From NCBI RefSeq assembly GCF_946482535.1, contig NZ_CAMLRU010000074.1:1-11867 (forward strand): a DNA stretch of 11,867 bases. The letters are read 5' to 3'. This DNA comes from an uncultured Flavobacterium sp. GTDB taxonomy: Bacteria; Bacteroidota; Bacteroidia; Flavobacteriales; Flavobacteriaceae. Each line of letters opens with the position of its first letter. Position 1 is the stretch's first letter. The position numbers were made by a program, and so were the translations under genes. This document shows, one piece after another, positions 1 through 3,888 of the stretch. The notes beneath the pieces are model-generated. The model was not told the DNA's origin, searched no databases, and saw only the letters and a program-made list of their open reading frames with translations.

Positions 1-197
1 GTCAAATCGGAACCAACAGAACCGTTTTGTTTGAAGGAGAAAACAAAGAAGGCTATATTCACGGTTTCACGGAGAACTATGTCAAAGTAAAAACACCATG
101 GAATCCGGAATTGGTCAATACTTTACACGAAATCAATTTGTCCAGAATCGATGAAGACGGAAGCGTAAGGTTGGAGTTTTTGAACGTAATTGTTTAA
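1..197 (+). CDS. mtaB: tRNA t6A37 methylthiotransferase, C-terminal TRAM end (partial)
   Basis: The reading frame enters from the left edge (first full codon at position 3) and ends at TAA 195-197, leaving 64 residues. They fit the C-terminal TRAM RNA-binding domain of the MiaB/RimO/MtaB radical-SAM methylthiotransferases, with segments such as GYIHGFTENYVKVKTPW and a closing beta strand VRLEFLNVIV. The wording is closest to flavobacterial MtaB, which turns t6A at position 37 of ANN-reading tRNAs into ms2t6A and so steadies decoding. The radical-SAM CxxxCxxC motif and the N-terminal domain lie outside the window and cannot be checked. RimO (ribosomal protein S12) and MiaB are less likely alternatives because the TRAM wording differs from what I recall of them. 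The gene converges on 334-663 across a repeat-filled gap with no classic T-tract terminator. Confidence 0.8.
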   Translation, partial: QIGTNRTVLFEGENKEGYIHGFTENYVKVKTPWNPELVNTLHEINLSRIDEDGSVRLEFLNVIV

Positions 198-200
198 AAG

Positions 201-340
201 AAATCACAAAAATCAAATCACAAATTCCAGGTAAACTCCAATTTCCAAAAGAAACAAATCTCAAACTTACCGTTTGTATTTTAAAATTTAAGATTTGAAA
301 TTTATTTGGTATTTGGCTTTTAAAATTTGGTACTTAATAT
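201..340. repeat. Heptad-phased imperfect inverted repeat between convergent genes
   Basis: From just after the mtaB stop, across the downstream gene's stop codon, the sequence can be cut into 7-nt units. Examples are AAATCAC, AAAAATC, AAATCAC, AAATTCC on the left and AATTTAA, GATTTGA, AATTTAT, TTGGTAT, TTGGCTT, TTAAAAT, TTGGTAC on the right, with a phase slip near 229-232. The left half is A/C-rich and the right half is roughly its reverse complement: about 238-266 pairs imperfectly with about 286-315, so a transcript in either direction could form a long, weak hairpin. It lies between two stop codons, so a role in ending converging transcripts is plausible. That role is inference; the period and symmetry are visible. 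Confidence 0.6.
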
Positions 341-663
341 TTATAGTGAAACCGAATCTTGGTGATTCTAAATACGGAATCGCCATATTGCTCAATAAAT
401 TCGTATTTGTGTCGCCCGAGTTGTTCAAAACTAACAATTCTATCGGCCGAAATTTCGTAGTACATATTGCTGCCTTCCATCATGAGTTTTTCACCTGTTT
501 TTCGGTAAGCGGAACGAATCAATTCGAATTCGGATAAATTCCATGTAGTCAAATCGGCATCAAGATGGTCCATATCCGTACACAAACCTTCGGTGATCTC
601 GGTTTTCGAACCATAATATTTATCGATGGTTTCAAAAAAAGCGATAATGTCTTCTCTGTTCAT
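334..663 (-). CDS. Small hypothetical protein, 109 aa
   Basis: I do not recognise a family. From ATG at 663 the product is 109 residues, soluble-looking, with no signal peptide or membrane segment. It is acidic and aromatic in the first half (IIAFFETIDKYYG, then many D/E residues) and ends basic and aromatic in ITKIRFHYKY. Predicted character is mixed alpha/beta, with an N-terminal helix and C-terminal strands. An in-frame ATG at 687 would add eight residues (MDFIYIYP), but it directly follows the T-run of the upstream gene's terminator (688-718), so 663 is the better start. A weak promoter-like TATATTTA lies just upstream of 663. The stop codon falls inside the heptad repeat. The terminator implies transcription separate from 740-1051. 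Function unknown. Confidence 0.65.
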   Translation of the reverse strand: MNREDIIAFFETIDKYYGSKTEITEGLCTDMDHLDADLTTWNLSEFELIRSAYRKTGEKLMMEGSNMYYEISADRIVSFEQLGRHKYEFIEQYGDSVFRITKIRFHYKY

Positions 664-687
664 TGGATAAATATAAATAAAATCCAT

Positions 688-718
688 AAAAAAAGTCGCC
701 TTAGTTTTAAGACGACTT
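688..718 (-). terminator. Rho-independent terminator of the GNAT-like gene
   Basis: Read on the minus strand, an 11-bp stem (718-708 with 703-693, one G-T wobble) closes on a 4-nt loop and is followed by seven T. It lies 21 bp past the stop of 740-1051 and directly before the unknown gene 334-663, so it separates the two into different transcripts. On the plus strand the hairpin has no T-tract after it. Confidence 0.85.
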
Positions 719-739
719 GTGTTAAAGTTATTTTCCAGA

Positions 740-1051
740 TTAGATTTTTATTCCCGGTGGCAATAAATCTTTGTACATAGCATTTTTTCTAAAGAAAAGC
801 GCGATTTTAGGTAAAATCGGAACCACTTTCAGTTTGCGTTCATAAGCAATTTCCATGATGTTTTTCAGCAAATCATTGATAAACTCCTCATCATTAAAGC
901 CGTCAAAAGTATTAATTCTCGTCAGGAATATTTTCTTTTCTTGAAAGGAATATTCAACAGAAATCAATTTGCCATCCACCAATGTTTCAAACTGACGCGC
1001 AAAGGCGTTGTCTTTAATTTCCATTTTTTCTGAAATTAATGTTGTGTTCAT
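740..1051 (-). CDS. Short GNAT-fold protein (YjdJ/Acetyltransf_CG-like), probable non-canonical acetyltransferase
   Basis: This 103-residue protein resembles the compact single-domain GNAT proteins of the YjdJ type. DNAFARQFETLVDGKLISVEYSFQEKKIFLTRINTF matches the N-terminal strands. The helix and strand KLKVVPILPKIALFFRKNAMYKDLLPP match the family end, usually written KVvPlCPfvaayirrhpey. The acetyl-CoA pyrophosphate loop R/Q-x-x-G-x-G/A expected between them is absent: the segment reads FNDEEFINDLL. The usual Cys before the second proline is Leu. The fold assignment is reasonable, but acetyltransferase activity is doubtful. ATG at 1051 is chosen; an in-frame TTG at 1057 would add two residues (M, I) without support. 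It has its own promoter and terminator, and diverges from 1120-1788 across 68 bp. Confidence 0.7.
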   Translation of the reverse strand: MNTTLISEKMEIKDNAFARQFETLVDGKLISVEYSFQEKKIFLTRINTFDGFNDEEFINDLLKNIMEIAYERKLKVVPILPKIALFFRKNAMYKDLLPPGIKI

Positions 1052-1082
1052 AATCAAGTGAAATAAAAGGATTATTTTTAGG

Positions 1083-1116
1083 CAAATTTACTAATAATTA
1101 ACGAGTTTACCGTCAA
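1083..1116 (-). promoter_or_regulatory. Bacteroidetes-type promoter for the GNAT-like gene
   Basis: On the minus strand a perfect -7 box TAAATTTG (1090-1083) lies 31 bp before the ATG at 1051. A TTG (1116-1114) sits 23 bp upstream of it, at the long end of the TTG-N17-23-TAnnTTTG range reported for Flavobacterium. The -33 element touches the start of the divergent hydrolase gene, so the two promoters may overlap. I see no equally good box on the plus strand. Confidence 0.6.
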
Positions 1117-1119
1117 ATA

Positions 1120-1788
1120 ATGTCTAAAATACACGTTTACTTTATGCCGGGAATGGCTGCCAGTCCGACCATTTTTGAACGAATCCAATTGCACGAAGAA
1201 ACTTTTGAAATGCATTTGCTCGAATGGGAAATCCCAAATCAGGGAGAAAGTCTCAGGAATTATGCCAAAAGAATAGCCGAAAAAGTAGTGCATGAAAATC
1301 CTATTTTAATAGGCGTTTCTTTCGGAGGTGTATTGGTGCAGGAAATGAAACAATTTCTGCAACCGAGAAAAGTCATCATTATTTCAAGTGTAAAATCAAA
1401 CACCGAATTTCCCCGACGATTTAAAGTGGCCAAAACCACTAAGGCTTACAAATTGATTCCGACCCAATTGTTTGAAAACATTGAATCTTTGGTCAAGTTT
1501 TCCTTTGGCTCTTCCATAGTCAAACAGCGATTGGCATTGTATGAAAAGTTTTTGGCCGTGCGCGATAAGCGTTATTTAGATTGGGCCATAGCGCAAATCA
1601 TCAATTGGAATCGGGTTGAAATCGATCCCGAAATCATTCACATTCATGGCGATGCCGATGAAGTTTTTCCGCCAAAATACCTCAAAGGTTTTATTCCCGT
1701 TAAAGGCGGAACGCATATTATGATACTCAGCAAATACCGCTGGCTCAATGATAATTTGCCTAAAATTATGTTAGAAGAAAAGGCCTAA
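1120..1788 (+). CDS. Alpha/beta hydrolase
   Basis: The 222-residue product is a small, cytosolic alpha/beta hydrolase with no signal peptide. The first strand IHVYFMPGMAAS carries the oxyanion-loop region. The nucleophile elbow is G65-V-S67-F-G-G70. An acid candidate sits in HGDADEVFPP (D178, or D180), and the catalytic His is H199 in GGTHIMIL. All three triad members are therefore present in order and spacing typical of the fold. The cap region between about 95 and 165 is small and basic. The substrate cannot be read from the sequence; similar flavobacterial proteins are annotated only as alpha/beta hydrolase. The start ATG directly follows an AT-rich leader with no Shine-Dalgarno, normal for this phylum. 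The next gene follows after 63 bp but has its own promoter, so joint function is not implied. Confidence 0.85.
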   Translation: MSKIHVYFMPGMAASPTIFERIQLHEETFEMHLLEWEIPNQGESLRNYAKRIAEKVVHENPILIGVSFGGVLVQEMKQFLQPRKVIIISSVKSNTEFPRRFKVAKTTKAYKLIPTQLFENIESLVKFSFGSSIVKQRLALYEKFLAVRDKRYLDWAIAQIINWNRVEIDPEIIHIHGDADEVFPPKYLKGFIPVKGGTHIMILSKYRWLNDNLPKIMLEEKA

Positions 1789-1798
1789 CGGCGCAATT

Positions 1799-1831
1799 TT
1801 TGTAGCTTTACATTATAAAGTTGTAGTTTTG
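1799..1831 (+). promoter_or_regulatory. Promoter of the lytic transglycosylase gene
   Basis: TTTG (1799-1802), a 21-bp spacer and the -7 box TAGTTTTG (1824-1831) match the Bacteroidetes sigma-factor consensus in both elements and in spacing. Transcription would begin near 1838, giving a short leader of roughly 14 nt before ATG 1852. This makes the gene independent of the hydrolase just upstream. Confidence 0.75.
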
Positions 1832-1851
1832 CAACGTTAATCTGTGATATT

Positions 1852-2745
1852 ATGAAAACGAATAAAGCTCTATTATCCGTAGCTACTGTTGTCTTGCTGT
1901 CAGGAATTCTCGTTTTTGGCATTTCAGGCGACAATAAGGAAAAGGTGTTGCGTGAAGGCACCGCCATGTATTTTCCAACAGAAGTTGATTTTGCCGGTGA
2001 AAAAGCACCGCTTCAAATCACCGATGTGCGCGAACGTTTAGACAGAGAGTTGTTAATCAATGCCAACCTCGATGCCACTACAGCGTTAATTATCAAAAGA
2101 GCCAATCGTGCTTTCCCTATCATCGAACCGATTTTAGCCAAATACGGCGTGCCGGATGATTTCAAATATTTAGCCGTAATCGAAAGTGGTTTGGTCAATG
2201 CTGTTTCCTCAGCAGGAGCGCGTGGTGTTTGGCAGTTTATGCCCGATACCGCCAAAGAAAAAGGAATGGAAGTCAATGATGTCGTTGATGAAAGATACCA
2301 TTTAGAAAAATCAACCGAAGCCGCTTGTCGTTACCTGTTGTCAGCCAAAGAGAAATTTGGTTCTTGGACATTAGCCGCAGCTTCATACAACGGTGGTATG
2401 AACGGTATTACCAAAAAGATAGAAGAGCAAAAAGTCAATAACTATTATGACTTAGCCCTAACCGAAGAAACCTCTCGCTATGTCTTCAGAATTTTGGCCC
2501 TAAAAGAAATCATGAAGCAACCGGCCAAATACGGTTTCAGTATCTATACGACCGATTTGTACCCGTCAATTCCAACCAAGAAAATTGAAGTTGACAGCAC
2601 CATAACCGACTTAGCGAGCTTTGCCATGTCACAAGGGATTAACTATAAGATTCTGAAAATCCACAATCCATGGTTGAGAGATAAAAAGTTGGTCAATCCG
2701 AATAAGAAAAGATACGAAATAGAGATTCCGTTGTCGGGATATTAA
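1852..2745 (+). CDS. Lytic murein transglycosylase (SLT/MltD-like), exported
   Basis: The 297-residue product starts with a basic N-end and hydrophobic segment (about residues 6-24), so it is exported or membrane-anchored; no clear lipobox is seen. An SLT domain follows (about 85-225) with the family signatures in order: catalytic Glu111 in AVIESGL, GVWQFMP (125-131), AAASYNGG (175-182) and TSRYV. Such enzymes cleave the MurNAc-GlcNAc bond of peptidoglycan with formation of 1,6-anhydroMurNAc, in wall turnover or insertion of envelope machinery. The C-terminal part (about 240-297; TDLASFAMSQGINYKILKIHNPWL, then YEIEIP) looks like a degenerate LysM-type wall-binding module as in MltD relatives. 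It ends at a two-way terminator and converges on 2850-3365. Confidence 0.9.
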   Translation: MKTNKALLSVATVVLLSGILVFGISGDNKEKVLREGTAMYFPTEVDFAGEKAPLQITDVRERLDRELLINANLDATTALIIKRANRAFPIIEPILAKYGVPDDFKYLAVIESGLVNAVSSAGARGVWQFMPDTAKEKGMEVNDVVDERYHLEKSTEAACRYLLSAKEKFGSWTLAAASYNGGMNGITKKIEEQKVNNYYDLALTEETSRYVFRILALKEIMKQPAKYGFSIYTTDLYPSIPTKKIEVDSTITDLASFAMSQGINYKILKIHNPWLRDKKLVNPNKKRYEIEIPLSGY

Positions 2746-2751
2746 AAAAGT

Positions 2752-2779
2752 GGTCAGTTGGCAGTGATCAGTTGGCAGT
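2752..2779. repeat. Short tandem repeat of four heptamers ending in CAGT
   Basis: Immediately after the transglycosylase stop codon lie four consecutive 7-nt units, GGTCAGT, TGGCAGT, GATCAGT and TGGCAGT. Equivalently this is a 14-bp unit repeated twice with one mismatch. It sits before the terminator, so it would be in the 3' untranslated part of the mRNA. No inverted symmetry strong enough for a hairpin is seen within it. Confidence 0.8.
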
Positions 2780-2788
2780 AGTATTTAT

Positions 2789-2825
2789 AAAAAAAACGTC
2801 CTGAAAATCTCAGGACGTTTTTTTA
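2789..2825. terminator. Bidirectional Rho-independent terminator
   Basis: A 9-bp perfect stem (2796-2804 with 2810-2818) and a 5-nt loop are flanked by an A-run on the left and a T-run on the right. It therefore works on paper in both directions. It serves the transglycosylase gene (+) and, 25 bp past its stop, the helical-repeat protein gene (-). Confidence 0.9.
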
Positions 2826-2849
2826 TAAAATTTTACAGATTACTGAACA

Positions 2850-3365
2850 CTAAATCTTCTTCATCTGCTCTTTCATCATCGCGATTTGGTCTTTCAGCAT
2901 GTTTTGTTTGTCGAGTTTTTTCGCTTCGTTCAACAAAGTCGTGGCTTCCATTTTGCGTCTTTTTGACATGGCGATACCGGCCAAGTTCAATTTGGCCACG
3001 GCCAAATCCATATCCATACTCAAACCCAATTCCACTGCTTTTTTGAAAAATTTCTCCGATTGGTGTAAATTGGTTTGCGAAGTCATCAACCCGTGAAGGT
3101 AATTGTAATATCCTTGTTGTTTTCTGACCAAAGCCGTTTCCGGATTTTTAATTTTGTCTAACCAAACTTTAGCACCGGCAAAATCTTGCTTTCTCAATTT
3201 CAGGAAAGCCAATAAAATGTATTCGTTTTTGTAATATAAAAAGATAGGGATAATTGTTAATAGGATAAGGAAAATACCGTTCCCGATATTCCCTTCCGCA
3301 AATTGCCAAATTCCTGCTGCAACCATCAAAGCCGCTATAATTAATTTAATAAATCTGTGAAACAT
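2850..3365 (-). CDS. Membrane-anchored TPR-like protein
   Basis: The 171-residue product begins with two hydrophobic segments (about residues 7-23 and 28-46), probably a helical hairpin that holds it in the inner membrane. A basic, helix-rich cytosolic part follows. That part (about 50-165) has the look of two or three tetratricopeptide-type helix pairs: LLAFLKLRKQDFAGAKVWLDKI, HQSEKFFKKAVELG and AKLNLAGIAMSKRRKMEATTLLNEAKKL. It closes with a Met/Lys-rich helix, KDQIAMMKEQMKKI. TPR domains bind partner proteins, but no partner can be named from this context. Flavobacterial relatives are annotated as hypothetical, TPR or DUF2892 proteins, as far as I recall. Start ATG 3365 precedes the membrane segment directly, and a -7 box lies 22 bp upstream of it. 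Confidence 0.75.
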   Translation of the reverse strand: MFHRFIKLIIAALMVAAGIWQFAEGNIGNGIFLILLTIIPIFLYYKNEYILLAFLKLRKQDFAGAKVWLDKIKNPETALVRKQQGYYNYLHGLMTSQTNLHQSEKFFKKAVELGLSMDMDLAVAKLNLAGIAMSKRRKMEATTLLNEAKKLDKQNMLKDQIAMMKEQMKKI

Positions 3366-3386
3366 GTCTTTTATTTTTTAGTGGCA

Positions 3387-3394
3387 CAAAGGTA
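3387..3394 (-). promoter_or_regulatory. -7 box for the TPR-like gene
   Basis: On the minus strand TACCTTTG matches the Bacteroidetes TAnnTTTG box and would start transcription about 15 nt before the ATG at 3365. I do not see a convincing TTG at the right distance upstream; that stretch is only A/T-rich. Confidence 0.5.
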
Positions 3395-3428
3395 ATAAAA
3401 TGAATTAAAAATATTTTTAAAAAAGTGC

Positions 3429-3458
3429 TTGCTAGGAAAAAAAAGGTTTGTATATTTG
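3429..3458 (+). promoter_or_regulatory. Strong promoter of rpmH
   Basis: TTG (3429-3431), a 19-bp spacer with an eight-A run, and a perfect TATATTTG -7 box (3451-3458) match the Flavobacterium vegetative consensus. This is the best promoter in the window, as expected for a ribosomal protein gene. The predicted transcript starts near 3464, and its first bases can form a small hairpin (3464-3467 with 3475-3478). Confidence 0.85.
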
Positions 3459-3519
3459 CACTCGGTTTTGAAAGAACCAACTATTAAGATATTATCACAA
3501 GTTTTAAAGATACAAAGCA

Positions 3520-3681
3520 ATGAGCAAAAGAACGTTTCAACCATCGAAAAGAAAAAGAAGAAATAAACACGGATTTATGGACAGAATGGCTTCTGCTAAT
3601 GGAAGAAAGGTCCTTGCGCGTCGTAGAGCAAAAGGAAGACATAAGTTGACTGTATCTTCTGAACCAAGACACAAAAAATAA
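3520..3681 (+). CDS. rpmH: 50S ribosomal protein L34 (bL34)
   Basis: The 53-residue, very basic product reads [19 protein letters not shown] at the start and continues through [27 protein letters not shown]. This is the invariant bL34 pattern (KRTFQPS, HGF, R-T/M-x-xGR-VLxxRRxKGR, L-VS). bL34 is a small protein of the large ribosomal subunit that stabilises 23S rRNA folding. The C-terminal tail SEPRHKK extends a little beyond the 44-46 residues usual in enterobacteria, which I believe is normal in Bacteroidetes. The gene stands alone between a strong promoter and a terminator, without rnpA or dnaA beside it, unlike the order in many bacteria. The leader is about 55 nt, A-rich, with no Shine-Dalgarno. 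Confidence 0.98.
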
Positions 3682-3703
3682 TGATTAGGAATTAATCAAT
3701 ATC

Positions 3704-3737
3704 AAGCCGTTACTTTTATTAGTAGCGGCTTTTTTTT
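3704..3737 (+). terminator. Rho-independent terminator of rpmH
   Basis: An 11-bp stem (3704-3714 with 3721-3731, one G-T wobble) and 6-nt loop are followed by a run of seven to eight T. It closes the rpmH transcript 22 bp after the stop codon, so carB must be expressed from its own promoter further downstream. Confidence 0.9.
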
Positions 3738-3766
3738 AAACCTGTTCATAAATATTGATAATTTTT

Positions 3767-3849
3767 AGGAGCTAATTTCCGCTTTCCGTTGTATCTTTTA
3801 CACCTGAGAGGTATAAAAGGATGCCACTCCAATCGGGGCTAGGGTTTCG
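3767..3849 (+). ncRNA. Structured RNA element upstream of carB (possibly Flavo-1 type)
   Basis: Between the rpmH terminator and carB lies a non-coding block that is clearly more G+C-rich and structured than the surrounding leader DNA. Its centre is a hairpin: 3794-3800 pairs with 3814-3820, a C/A mismatch follows, then 3802-3805 pairs with 3809-3812. Outer segments TTCCG (near 3778) and CGGGG (near 3834) can pair to close a multi-part fold. From memory, blocks beginning AGGAGCTA and ending CGGGGCTAGGG around a variable TCTTTT/AAAAGGA hairpin recur in flavobacterial genomes. I think they correspond to the Rfam motif Flavo-1, but I cannot verify this here. A weak -7-like TAATTTTT (3759-3766) precedes it. 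The element ends about 40 nt before the carB ATG, so it may be the carB 5' leader or a separate small RNA. Confidence 0.6.
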
Positions 3850-3888
3850 CAAAAAACAACAACTAAACTACAAAACAACAACACTACA

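Noticed and set aside
201..340. CRISPR-like array
   Set aside because: The units are 7 nt, imperfect and contiguous, with no spacers and no cas genes.
664..687. In-frame ATG at 687 as the start of the small unknown gene
   Set aside because: It abuts the T-run of the terminator for the upstream gene; the ATG at 663 gives a more natural N-terminus (MNREDIIAFF).
1052..1057. TTG start at 1057 for the GNAT-like gene
   Set aside because: It would add only two residues; the ATG at 1051 has a matching promoter and normal leader.
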